The notes below the pieces were generated by a model. The model did not search any database, had not been told where the DNA came from, and worked only from the letters and a program-made list of their open reading frames with translations. From contig NC_052017.1 of NCBI RefSeq assembly GCF_015832195.1, positions 93,517,929 to 93,581,928 on the forward strand: 64,000 nucleotides of DNA, written 5' to 3'. Shown here one piece after another: positions 26,859 through 38,800 of this stretch; positions within the stretch are counted from its first letter, which is position 1, and each line of letters begins with the position of its first letter. The position numbers and the translations under genes are program-made. Source of the stretch: Motacilla alba alba (lineage: Eukaryota > Chordata > Aves > Passeriformes > Motacillidae).

Positions 26859-27258
26859 TAGAATCACAGAATGCTTTGGATTGGAAGAGACCTTGAGTTG
26901 GAAGGTCACCGAACCCAAATTGCCCGTCATGGGCAAGGACATCCTCAATTAGATCAAGTTTCTCAGAGTCCTGTCCACCCTGGCCTTGAATGTTCCCAAG
27001 GACTTGGCATCCACCACTTCTCCAGGCAATCTGTTCCAGTCCCTCACCACTCTCATACTCAAGAATTCCTTCCTAATATCTAATCTAAACCCACCCTCTT
27101 CCAGCTTAAACCCAGTCCCTCTTGTCCTATCACTACTGCCTTTGGAAAAAGTCCCTTCTATTCTTCTTGTACCCCTTTAGGTAAGGAAAGACTCTTCCCA
27201 AAGTCTTTTTTTCCCCCGCTGAACAATCCACTCTCTCAGCCTTTCCTCATAGCAGACA
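26859..27258 (-). mobile_element. CR1 LINE 3'-end fragment
   Basis: The left edge starts ATAGAATCACAGAATG, the complement of the CR1 tail repeat. It continues with the standard 3' region: TTGGAAGAGACCTTG, CATGGGCAAGGACA, CTGGCCTTGAATGTTCC, TTCCTAATATCTAATCTAAA, CTTGTCCTATCACTACTG and CTCTCAGCCTTTCCTCATAG. The sense strand is minus. About 400 bp remain, 5' truncated. It is better preserved than the copy near 9.4 kb, so it is probably younger. Open frames across it are not intact reverse transcriptase. Confidence 0.93.
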
Positions 27259-30200
27259 CATTTGCATGTAGCATTTATGGCACAGTATATCACAGTAACA
27301 TACCTTAGGAAAAGTTGCAGCAGCTGAGCTCCTTTGGCCTTTATGAAATGACAAAGCATGAAAATATTGTTTTAAGAGATTACTGAGTGCAGATGATCTT
27401 AAATGCAGGGCAGAGTAAAATTATCATCAGAGGGCACAACACTTGGTCTTCAAAGGACAGATTCAGAGGCCTCAGTTATTCAGACATTCTGATTTTTAGC
27501 AATAGGAAGTGCTGGGTTTGTCTTGGTGGTTAATTGCAAGGTCCAGCAAGACATAGTTTACAGCACTTTTTAAATTGCATCAGAGTACTTGTCACATATA
27601 CGGTATCAAAGTTGCTGGCACTGTTCTTTTTTATTTTCTTCCTACAAGTTGATGATGTGTGAATAAAAGTGCTTCAGTGCTTTTAACACTGTCCAAGTCA
27701 TGAAACAGAACACAAAAATATTTTCAGCACATTAACTGAGGAAGGACCAGGAGCCATTCATAAACATGTGCCTTTAATTTTGTTTCTGTCATACACTCCC
27801 CTCACACTTTACAAGGTGATTTTATTCACAGAGTTAAATTGTTCAAAGGCACGCAACAAGATATCCAGGGGGAGGGAGGTTTACGTGCATTTCTCATGTT
27901 TGGTTCCTGCTTCAGGAGGGAGCTGCATTCCTCCTGTTGGAGTCTTCACTGAGCTCCTGTCAAGCCAAAGTCCCAAAAGCAAGGAAGAGAGTAGGGATTG
28001 AAGCATATTCCATAGATAAAAGTCAAGTATGGAGTACTTTTTACTGGAAAATTTTGACTCTATCCAAAACAGAAAAATTTTGGTTTCCCTCATAAAAAGA
28101 AAATGCTGTGAATTCTCATTTTATAGTGAAGAAAACATTTAAGTCAAATGAAATGTTTCACTTGGCCACAAATTAAATTTTTCAGATTTTTTTTTTCTAT
28201 TTGCCTAAGAAGAGAAAAAGTTTCTTCAGACCAGGAAGACGTTTTCCCTCTAATATTGCTATGCAGCCAGCCAAGTGAAAAGTTAGTTATGTGCATAGCT
28301 TTAGATAAAAGTAGCAGCTTTTGGCTTTGCTGTGCTACAGAATGAAAAATGAGAGAGATTTCATTTTTCCTGCATGCAGGCAGAAAACAGCAATATGATT
28401 TTCCACTCCTTTAGCTGGGCCTTCTGGCTCGGCAGAGACATACTCACATAAGCTGTGGCAGAAACATCATCCCACCAGACACAGAAGTGACCTGCTTTCA
28501 GAGGGACCCATCAGACCAGCAGATCATCTCCTGGAAGGAAAAGGAGGTGCAAGACAAGGAGAGACAGTGACAGAAGTAGGCAAATGGAGACTGAATGGAT
28601 GGAGTGTCCATAAGAAGAACAGCAGCAGGGGATGTGAGCCCAGCAACAGCAAAGGCAACTGTCTGGGATGGCCAGTGTGTGACAAATCCCAGCATGAGCT
28701 CCTTTCCAGTGCTGTACTGTCACACTCATCTCGCTGATGCCTCTCCCAGCTGGAGGGAGAGCTGGCCCTGCAAAGATGTGAATGTACCTAGAGTCCTTAT
28801 CAGCACCACTCACCTGGACACAGACCTGTAGCAATAGAAGAGAGGTTGTGATATCAAAGTGGCTTCTGGCAGACCCATTCCCATAAAAAAACCTGATCCT
28901 CTCTGCAAGATCTGGTATGTCGGAGTCCTGCTCACCTTCTAAGTAGATATATAGGTTGAATCTACTGCTGCATTTTTCTATCATGCAACTCTTCTTTTGC
29001 TGGAAGGTGATTTGGATTCCTGAAGTCCACCCAGGGTATGCAAACTGCTAGTGAGCAAATGAGGTGTTGGGAATAAGGCTCCTGCAAGTCCATGGAGACA
29101 CCCATCTGTCCAAGACACTGGATTCCATGCTGCTATCCAGTGGCTGACCCAGCACTGTGTGATGAAGTAGCGGCATCCTTTTCAGTGGACATGGATTGAA
29201 ATGCCATCTCCTGCCAGCTGCTATGTGTGGCTTTTATAATTTCTGGTATATTGGCAGCAAAAATAATTGCAAGGTGCTATCTGTTAACTTGTCAACGTCA
29301 CATTTCCTAGCCACAGATGTGACCTGAATGAGCTTAGCCCCGGGCTGGCACAGCCTCCCTTGTGTGTGTGGTGTGACATAGACAGCTGCCATAACTTCTC
29401 CAGGGTGTCCAGAGTAGTTTCCAGTCCACACATCTCTGCATCAGGCAAGAATGGCACCATGCTTTGTGTCCTTCATACTGATTGAGACACTCCAGTCCCC
29501 AGCCAGGAAACCTGCAGGGTGCACAGCCCTAGCTGTGGCCAAGGACAGCCCTTTCCAAGCAGTCTCCAGCACACACCTCCTCACTGCAGCAAGATGCCCC
29601 CACCTCCTCTGATCACAAGCCGTGGTGGAAATGTCCTCCTGCTCCTGCTCTGTACACTGTGCTTCCACGCAGCCAGGAGTGGCAGGAGCTCATCCCACTG
29701 TGCTTTGTGTAGGCAGGAGCAAGGAGGAGGCATGGCAGGCATGCCGTCAGTGGGCATGCTAGCAGTATTTCCTGCATCCAGACCCAGAGAGGTCCCTCAC
29801 CTCACAGTAAAACACCCCCGCGGACACTCCTGCTCTTGCCACCTTGAGATCATCAAGGTTGCACCCACTATAATACCAAGTGCCTGTAAGTGACTGAGTG
29901 GGAACCAAGCAGTTCAGCATCCAGGCCCAGGCTAATTCTGCAGGGAATATATTTTCTTTTGAAGGTCCTGACAGAAGCCATAAGCCCCTGCACTACCTCA
30001 GAGAATCTTCCCAGTGGCTGCAAGTGTTTTCCTCAATGTTCAAAGCTATCCTGGTTTTCCTTAACAGCCCTCTAGAAGCATGAAAAGAAGGACCTCCCTG
30101 TCTTGAAACCTGAGAGGAGAAGACAAGACTCTTTCAGGCTGTGTTATGCTTCCTCGGGAATCCAAATCCCTGAAGAGGTGATTTTTAAGCCAGTCAAGAC

Positions 30201-33027
30201 TTAATTTCTGAATTATGTTGTGTAAGATACTCAAAACATAAAAGCGTCTCCCTAATGTGCCGCTACAATGAGTATGTAGAGTACAATATTTGCAATAATT
30301 TATCAGGAGGCCAGTTGAACTGATAAAGCCTGAGACAACTTATGAAAATACCTAAAAAGGAAAATTTATATTTTTTTCCAGTCATGGATATAATAAGCAT
30401 ATTTTCCTAGGCACGGTCTGCAATTCCTGCCTCCCTATAAAATGAATGTGTTTCCCCAGTTAAATGTATAGCACTAGCTTAAGTGAATGGGGTGTGTGTT
30501 TGCTTTGTTTTTCTTATTAAATATAGATTTGTGGTCAATCAGGAGTTGTAAAAATATTACTGAGGTGGTTACAGCCAATAATATTTTCCTTTGATAATTT
30601 TATGGCCCTGTGGTCAAAACATGAGTGTCTGGAGTGTGAAAGGAAGCAGAATCTGATTCTGCATGCCATTACCAACTTGCTGGTAATTAAAAAACTGAAA
30701 AGTCAACAAAAAAGTGCAATGTATTCTCACTGTAACTGTAGCTGCAGTAGTCACTGCCAGCCACAGAAACTTGCAGGCTAAACCTCACTACCGGCACTGT
30801 TTTCCCTTCTCTTTCCCACTTGTCCTCCCTTTATCCTTGCAATACTCAGTTTTTTTTCCCTGATCTAGAAGAAGCCATCACCAGAGATAAATATCGTTTT
30901 ACAGATATCATTTTGTCTACCATCTGCATCTGGCCGACATGGGGAAATGCTGTTTCACAACAAAGGATTTCTTGGTTAAAGGGAGGTTTCCCTTGGAGCA
31001 GTGTCTGCCTCCTTCCACCCCTCTGCTCTGTACCAAGCTGTTTCCTGTGTCCCCCATGCCATGGCACTGCTGGAGCTGGCAGCCACCCGCTGCCCCATCC
31101 TGGGGTACTCCTGCCAGGGCCACCCGCTCCCCACTGCCCTGACGATGCCCCATGGAGATGGCCCTGGCCTTGGCTGACCTGTGACCAGGCTGCCCACGCC
31201 AGGCTGGCAGCGTGGACATGGGGTGTGCGGAAATGGGTTCTGCACTGGTAATGAGCAAGCAGGAAGCACATCCACAAGGGAAATAGCACAAGGGCTGCTC
31301 TTCTCCAAAGATGTCAGCAGAGAACAGGAAAAGGTCTGCAGGTGGGCTTTTGAGCTACAGACAAGACAGAATAAAATGGGCACTACCCTTTAGGATATAG
31401 CAAAGCCAGTTATCTGAGACTGACAGCTCCCCTTTGTCCCCTGACGACAAAAACTGATCCGCTGGAGCAGACTAGATGTGACAAAATGCTTAGAGCTGGA
31501 GAAACACAGTGATAGCCCAGCACCCTTTCCTTTCATTGGATCTGTGGCCACCATGTATAGAATCTGCAGGCTCATGCACCAGGTTGTTAAAAATAGTTCA
31601 TTTGTCTGAAATATGGAACTCTGAAGCTTCCAGAAAGAAAAATACACCTCAAAAATGACAGGTTTTTTCTCCCTGTAAGTAATGACTTGAAGATGTTGCA
31701 GCATTGGCCCTAAGAAGGAATCGTCTCTCTCTCATGAAGCACTGAGTGGCCAGACTTCACCAGAATTCATTTTTTAATCCTGTTTTTCTTCCTTACCAAG
31801 CAACAGCAACCGGTGTAGCAAAAGGGCTGCCATCTCAGCCAAGCCATCCCACTGCCCTCCTGACACTGCCTCAGCTCACACACATTACAGACAGAGATGG
31901 ACTCTCACCCTGCTGACTGCCTGAATGACATAAATACCACCCCAACCCCACAAAGTGATCTTTTCTGCTAGTCTGAGACTGGCCACTCCCAGACAGTGGG
32001 CTCACAGAGGTGGCTCTCCCCTCAGCCCCACTGCAGGCAGCCCCAGGGCACTGGGCATTTTTACCTCCCCTCACTTTCTGAGGAGGGCAGACGAAATCCT
32101 CTTCACTCCTGTTCAACAGAAGATGGGGTATGAACAACCATTCATGAGGCAATTTGTCTCTGCCATTATTAAGGAGTGCATATACTTATTAGATTACATA
32201 TAATACATACCAATATGTGCATGAATACGTGGTATTAAAAAGAAACAAAAGATTTTAGTCCTGCTTGAGCATCTTTATGCAGTGTCTGAACACAACATTT
32301 TGAAATATAAAGGTACAAAGCTTTTCTTTTTTTTCTTTTTCCTGGGGGAGAGCATGAGGCAATAATTATATCCCCCATCTTTTTATCTTTTTTTATTTTC
32401 CAGAAAGAATGTATTAAAAAAAAAGGAGAAAAAAAGTGCCAGCATCGTTTCCTCCCACACACTTTTTCTGTTTTTACCTCTTCAGAATTTTGGTGGAAAT
32501 AAAATAGGATCCAATTATAAAATTGAGAGAAAAAATTGATTTGTCAATTGAAAAAAATGTTAACACTTGCAGAAAATTATATAGGCATTTTCTATTTCAC
32601 GTTTTTTATGAAAAATCAGGACATTCTGAAAAAGTTGAAATGTTATTCTGAAGTATTTCAGTTTTGTCAGCTCACTATTTTTCAACAAACATGTTTTCAG
32701 TCAAAAATTGTCAATCTCCTTTTCTTCTCAGATCCTTTTGCGACTACCTCTCAGCTTCTCCTTACACCATCATCTGGCAGCTTCTGGGCCCACAGTAAAG
32801 ATCATTTACCTGCTAGCAATTTTCAGCTAATTGGGTTTTTTTCCTCGTGCACCCTACAGCAAAGGCAAGAGAGGGAGCAAGACCCTCTTACTCCACCCAG
32901 CATCTCCCCTGGTCACCTTTCTGGACCCTGCTTTTGCAAAGGCATTTGTGGATAGGCAGAAGTGACCTGAGACAAGTGACAGACTGTTCTCTTCAGCAAT
33001 TACGGAAACATCTCTTATGGTGGGGAA
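27259..33027. other. Intergenic DNA with a GC-rich stretch, no gene recognised
   Basis: No gene is supported. From about 28500 to 31400 GC content is above the local average, peaking at 30990-31250 with several CpGs. Overlapping frames of about 120-150 codons open on both strands there, which is what high GC alone gives. No splice-supported exon or domain was recognised. Confidence 0.55.
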
Positions 33028-33104
33028 TTTTTTTTTTTTTTTGTGGGTGTTTTCCTGGCATTGTTTTTTTCTTTTTTTCTTTTTTTCTTTTTTTTTTTTT
33101 TTTT
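33028..33104 (-). repeat. Poly(T)-rich tract
   Basis: A run of 15 T (33028-33042) is followed after a short gap by a TTTTTTC-type tract (33061-33104). On the minus strand this is poly(A) with scattered G, so it could be the tail of an old retroposed copy or simple slippage. No parent sequence is visible. Confidence 0.85.
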
Positions 33105-33140
33105 CCCAAAGCACAAATATGGATTTATCTGGACGGGAAT

Positions 33141-33640
33141 ACGTTCCACAAATTAAATGATGTCTCATCGTGAGGGTAAGAGGGGGAGCGTGCACTAGAT
33201 TAGTTAATAGGTCTCCCATCTGTACTGTCTATGATATGATGATAAGCATACCTAGAAACGCAGGAAACGATTCACAAAAGCAATCAGATAATGAGGAATA
33301 TTATTCTCAGAAGGTCCTTCCTGTGTTTGAACAGGGGGAACAAATTAAAAGCTCAGGTTGTGTGGTAGCTTGGAAATAGTGTGCATGGTGACTAAGACTC
33401 TTATCAGAGGCAGCACTGAAATAACATTTTCTGCTAAAGAGCTTGAAGAAATATGTTACAAAATTATTAATAATGCATTAAAATTTGCAAAACCATGAAG
33501 GCAGCAATAGTTGAGCTGTGTATTCCCAGCGTTTGAGTGGAAAGGCAGAAGTGCTTATAAGGCACAGACAAGGAGGTGGCTTCCAGTTAAAATTGCTCAC
33601 AGCGTTAAAAATGGGGGTGATATTAGAGTTTTGTTATTGC
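33141..33640. promoter_or_regulatory. Candidate conserved non-coding element (enhancer-like)
   Basis: Repeat-free unique sequence with a concentration of homeodomain and GATA-type cores, such as GATAAGC near 33241, CAATCAGATAATGAG near 33280 and ATTATTAATAATGCATTAA near 33464. Several CpGs are kept in an AT-rich context. Conservation was not tested. Confidence 0.3.
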
Positions 33641-34283
33641 TTCTGGTAGTATTGTGCTAGAAAAATGCAACACAGCTCAAGAGAACAGAGCATACCCTTC
33701 TTGAGAAACAGAGATCCAGGTTGGTCCTGGCTGCACTGGAGCAGCAGCAGCAATCAGCCTGAGACCTGCTGCACAGCAGTGGCCACCTTTGGAAATCTGC
33801 AGCAGGCAGGAGCGGTGACACCCCTTAGAGCAGCCTTTCAGGCAGGGTCCTGTCTGAAAAAACATCCCATCAGCCAGGCTGCAGTATTGCCTTTGTAAAC
33901 TCCAGGGAAGAATGCAGAGATGTGATGCAGGCTGGCAACACGCACCGGGAATGCCCATAAAGGAGATGTTAAGCAGCTGCTCATAGTGTGCTCCATGGAG
34001 GACAGAGACTGGCCACACCAGGGTGCAAATCCAATCCCCAAAGCAGTGTTATCCCAAGGCTAAGGTTTGTTAGTGACCTCTCTTCCTTTAGAAAGCACCA
34101 CCACTGCTTGGCCAGACATTGAGACTCCTCTACAGACTGATATGCTCATAATTTTTGTGTCCATTTCTGTCCAAGGCAGCACCTTTTTCCCCTGGCATAA
34201 TTTCAGTGAATTATTTATGCTCAACATACATGTATTTTCCAGGCCTATGAGAGACAACCTTACAGTCAGCTAGGCAGAGCTGT

Positions 34284-34322
34284 ATGCATCTAACACTTTG
34301 TTATAACATGTGTTAGATGCAT
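34284..34322. repeat. Perfect 13-bp hairpin with a 13-nt loop
   Basis: ATGCATCTAACAC (34284-34296) is matched exactly by GTGTTAGATGCAT (34310-34322). The right arm runs directly into a short (ATT)n run at about 34320-34336. It may be the end of a degraded inverted-repeat element or a structured RNA or DNA site. Confidence 0.7.
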
Positions 34323-34661
34323 TATTATTATTATTAGGCTTTTGGTCACCTTTGATTTTCTGAAGACCGGGAAAACCAACACTTATTTAAAAGCCTATAC
34401 CTTTAAAAAGCTAAATCCTCGTGCTTTATTAATAAATATGTAAGTACCTCACTGGTATCTTCATTGAGTACCATTCCCTCTCATTCCTGGTTCACTCTGA
34501 CATGACTTGAAAAGTATGTGATGTCTGCCAAAGATTTCTTTTTCAATATCATTCCAATCATGAGATAATATTGAGCCATAGAGAAAGGACAGGTGACCTG
34601 CCATAAGACTCAATAACCAAAAAGTCCCTTTAAATTAGACAAAAGCCTTTTGCTTTCACTT

Positions 34662-34687
34662 AAAAAAAAAAAAAAAAAAAAAAAAAA
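34662..34687 (+). repeat. Poly(A) run of 26 bases
   Basis: Twenty-six consecutive A residues followed by GAAACCCACACAC. Simple repeat; no retroposed parent was recognised upstream. Confidence 0.9.
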
Positions 34688-34759
34688 GAAACCCACACAC
34701 TGCTTCCCAGGTATGATCCAGATCTGTTATATACAACAAAGTTGTTCAGTATAAATCTT

Positions 34760-35100
34760 TATTTCATATTTCAGAAGGAATGCGATAGAAAACCCATTCT
34801 AACAATAAATGCTAGTCACCTGAGGTCTATAGCTTGTTTTGCAGCTCAGGAAAAAAGCCTCTGTTCACCGTTGGCCAACCGAGTTACATTTTCTGCTATT
34901 ATTAATGCATTGCAAGGGTTTTTTTCATATCAATTTGAAATTATACATCTGGGAAATCCCAGTACAACGGCAGTCAATGCTTTGTTTCTCTGTGTGGCCC
35001 TTTGCAATTACTAGAATGTGCAAATATAATTTAGCGCAGGTAAAATTCAATCAGTCACCCCAAGCACAAAGAAATCTCCATCTCCCAGAAAAAAACCCAG
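34760..35100. promoter_or_regulatory. Candidate conserved non-coding element (enhancer-like)
   Basis: A unique block with clustered ATTA cores and POU-like sequence, including TATTATTAATGCATTGCAAG near 34897, TTTGCAATTA near 35002 and GTGCAAATATAATTTAG near 35018, plus retained CpGs near 34869, 34880 and 34969. The frame at 34839-35147 has no known domain. Conservation was not tested. Confidence 0.3.
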
Positions 35101-35629
35101 AGAGTGTTTCCCTGCAAATGGCACAAGGGAGCTGTAAGAGTTTCTAAAACAAATTTATTAGAATATTTAAATTCAAGTTGTAATGGGAAATTTAGCTCGA
35201 TAGGTGAGGTGGTGGCAGGCTGAAACCGAAGTGAGGAAGGCAGGCAGCTTTCAGGGCTGTGGCTCGCTCAAGTTACAGCCCCAATTCTGCCTGCAGGAGG
35301 TGATTGCAACACCAGGCAGGCAGGCTGCCTCCCAAAAAAGCAAACCCCAGGGGTGCAAAGGAGGGCCAGGGGTACTGAGGGATGGAGGGGATGCCGAGGA
35401 GTGAGGGCAGAGGTGCAGCTCTCTCGTGGTACAGAAGGCAGAGAAGGCAGGATTTGTGGTTCTCAGCCAGGCTCCACGCACAGCCATTGACCATGGAGGC
35501 ACCACCCGCCCAGCCAGGCTTGCAAAATGCAGGCCCAGGAGAGAACAGCTCCAAGATTTATTTTTTTTTTTAATTACACTGTAACTAGGAGGTATAGCTT
35601 TAAAAACAGAAAATTAGGGGGAAGAAGAG

Positions 35630-35880
35630 AATGCCACTTTTAAGGACCGCTGTATTTATGTTTCGCAAGCAACTCCAGTACCATAACGTTTTGTTTTTGT
35701 CAAGCAGCAAAGGCTGCCCTTCGCCTCCTGCTATGTTCAGTGGGAGCGGTGTCATTGCCTTCAAAGGAATCAGGATCAGGCCTCCAACGCGTTAATAAGC
35801 AACAAGAATTATGGAAAGAATTGCATTTAATGTGAAGTCAGGCTGCCTGCAGTGATCGCACCGCACAGCCTGTCACAGAT
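35630..35880. promoter_or_regulatory. Candidate conserved non-coding element with retained CpGs
   Basis: About ten CpG dinucleotides occur in 250 bp of otherwise ordinary sequence, including the palindrome AACGCGTT (35786-35793). The block is repeat-free and has no coding frame. Retained CpGs suggest selection or lack of methylation, as in a regulatory element. Conservation was not tested. Confidence 0.3.
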
Positions 35881-38800
35881 TGCTTTGTGCTGGGAACCTA
35901 CAGCATGGACTGATCCTTGGATGAGACAACTGCAAGACATTTCCGCTTGGCAGGAATATGGAGGGGGAAGATGAGAGACAAGTCAGCAGCATCTAAGTGC
36001 ATACGTGGATGGCTGGAAAACTCCAGATACACGCAGCTCCACTTCTGACATTCTGAGAGCACTGCAGACATGGTGTGGAAGAAACAGCCTTTGCACTTTC
36101 TGAGCAATCATGACCTCCCTCCCAACAAAAAGGACCTGTTCTGCTCTTGTACATCTAAAAGCACACACCTCAGCATTAAGAAAGAACCCTTTCACAAGTA
36201 CTTTGGAAAATAAAGTGTTACAGTTTTCTTTGTCACTTCCCTCTGAAAAAAAGCATTCCTGCCTATCTTCTAGAAGAATCAACAGAGGAACTCATTACTC
36301 CAAAACACCTCCAAGCATACAAAAAAGGGGTTGGGGGATTGTGCCTAAGGTGACTCCCATGCTGGCTCTTTGTCTATGAGACTCATCTTACTGAAAAGTC
36401 TCAGGCAATGGTTTGCTTTCATGTCCTTGTAAGCCCAAAAGAAGCTGTGACCACTGCACGTGGACCTGCTGCAGCATACAGCAGAGCATTAGCGTGACAT
36501 TAAAGCTGGAAAGTGTTCAGCCAGTGTGAGAGCAAAGGGGGCTTCTGCTTGTTGTGAATAGGAAAGAATGAGAAACTGATGAATTTGCCAGAAATAAACA
36601 GCAGAGCTGAGGGATAGCCCAATTTACTCATTCCCTAACCTGTGATAGTACCTGAACACGTCCTTCTACTCATAGCAGGAAGCAAGGTTATTTTGTGCCT
36701 GCATCACCATCACTGAGCTGTTTTCCGTTCATCCGTCTAGCAGGTCACCTGCACACTGTGGCAACTGGTTTTCTTCACAGAATGAGCAACTTTGAAAAAC
36801 AATCTTTGTAGCCCCAAACTAATTGTGGACAATGTTTTCACAACCCTTCTGATCAAAACTGTGCCCACTTTCCTACCCACTCATATTTCTCCTGCTCTGA
36901 TCTTCACCTTTGGACTCAGTCTTTGCCTCCTGCTGCTCCTACAAAGGAGCAAAGCAAACCCATTTCCTGGAAGTTCCTCCCCTCTTCCTTCTAAATCACT
37001 CAGTTACGTCCTGTTTTTATATCTTGCCCTAAACCTTTCCTCTGGACTATAACTTACAACTGACTGTGTAAAACAACATCAATATTGTAACAGCCACTTC
37101 GGAGCTGCAGTGGTGGAGCTCTCTAAATATGCATATTAAAATCTTACAAAATTTCGGGGGGGGGGGGGGTGAGGGTGGGAAGTGCCATGAACATCCAGCT
37201 GCTGATGACTAAATTGTTTTCAAATTTTTTTTTTTTTTTAATTTCCAACTGGCCTGGAAATAGCAAAATGTAAAAAAGGTGCCTACGGTTGTTTTGAAAA
37301 GCTCCCATGTTGCTACAGCCCCTGCTTACCTTATGGATTGCTTTAATTCGGGGTATGACATTGCTCCTGGCATATGCTGAGTGGTTGCACCCCCACCTCT
37401 ACATTAAAAATCACTGTTTCCTCTGGAAGTTAAAACATCCTGAGGAAGAGAAAGGAAAGCAAGAGGATTTATCAGACAGTTCCTGACACATCGTAAAGAT
37501 GCAGCATTGTTATCAGGTATCATTCTAACACACTTGCTGCTCTACACCACTCAAAATTTTATGACCACAAAAACAACCCACACATACATGCCAAAGTGTG
37601 ACTAGCCGAAGACAGCTCTCAGCATGTTAGCTTCATTTCGCTCAAGAGACAAACAAGAGATCACAGATGAAGCTGCCTCCACCACACTGATGTGAGCAGT
37701 AATGTAGGGTTTTGTCAGGGAGTCAATGCGGCTACCAGACCAAGCGCTTTCTTTTCCTGGCTTAGAGTACCTGTAAAGCCTTCTGCTTAAAAGCCAATCA
37801 AATAAGACACCGAGTCACTTAGTTGCTTCCTAGAGACACATAACAAAAGCAGTCACTGTATGAATAGTTGATGCAAATATTTTGTTCACAGTTAATTCAG
37901 AATGAATAACACAGAATCATATGGTTACTTCCTTGCTCAGGTACAGCAAGATCTATAATGCATAAAATTGATGTTAAATGCATAAAATTTCCTGTTCGGA
38001 GCATCAAAACATAGTCATGGCCTTGAATGCTGATGTTAAAACTGAAACATATTCCACATACCACACGGACTGCAGCTAGCATTAACAGCTTTCCATTGTA
38101 ACAGCTACATTGCTGTAATTGGGCAGACACTGGCTGGGGATTTCTTCAGAGACCTATTTTTCAATTAAAGTTTAATTTTCAAGTAAAAGGGTTTATACAG
38201 AATGAGATCGTGTGCACACTTCGTTGTTGCACTGTTCCAGAGTGTGTGATTTCTGGGTTTATTATGGACAGAACAGTGCAGGGTGTGAAAGGAAAAGCAA
38301 AAGAAATAAAGGCAGGCTGATGCTTTCCAAACTCCTCTCCGGGTTCAGGATAAAACAGATATCCTGGTCAGCAATTGCAGATGTGTGGTCAGCTTGTCTA
38401 GTGCACCATGAGTTGTCTTAGCAAGGAGAAACACATTCTGCATTATTTTCCTCCCGAGTAAGGACAAACAGGAAAAAAAGACCACCAGGGAAACAAGAAA
38501 GGTGTTAGTCAAGGAAACTGAAAATTACTCTTCTAGGAGGTCAGGCTTGCTGTAGCATGGGTTTAGGCTCCCTGACTGCTCACTACCTGACTCCTCTGCT
38601 ACTACTATGCATCTGCCTGGGGCTACTGAAAGGAATAACCCCACACGATAAGTAACCCCAAGTGTCCTGTGAATCCCTGCTGCAACTCCTGCCATTCCTG
38701 CTCTTCCCATGCCTGCAGGCACCACTATGGGTCACTTTGGTGTAGTTCAGGTAAATGCAGGAAAACAACTCTCCTCTCTGAGTCCAGGCAGCCACTCCCA

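Noticed and set aside
30820..31291. Long frames on both strands in a GC-rich patch
   Set aside because: High GC lowers stop-codon frequency on both strands; neither product looks like a protein family.
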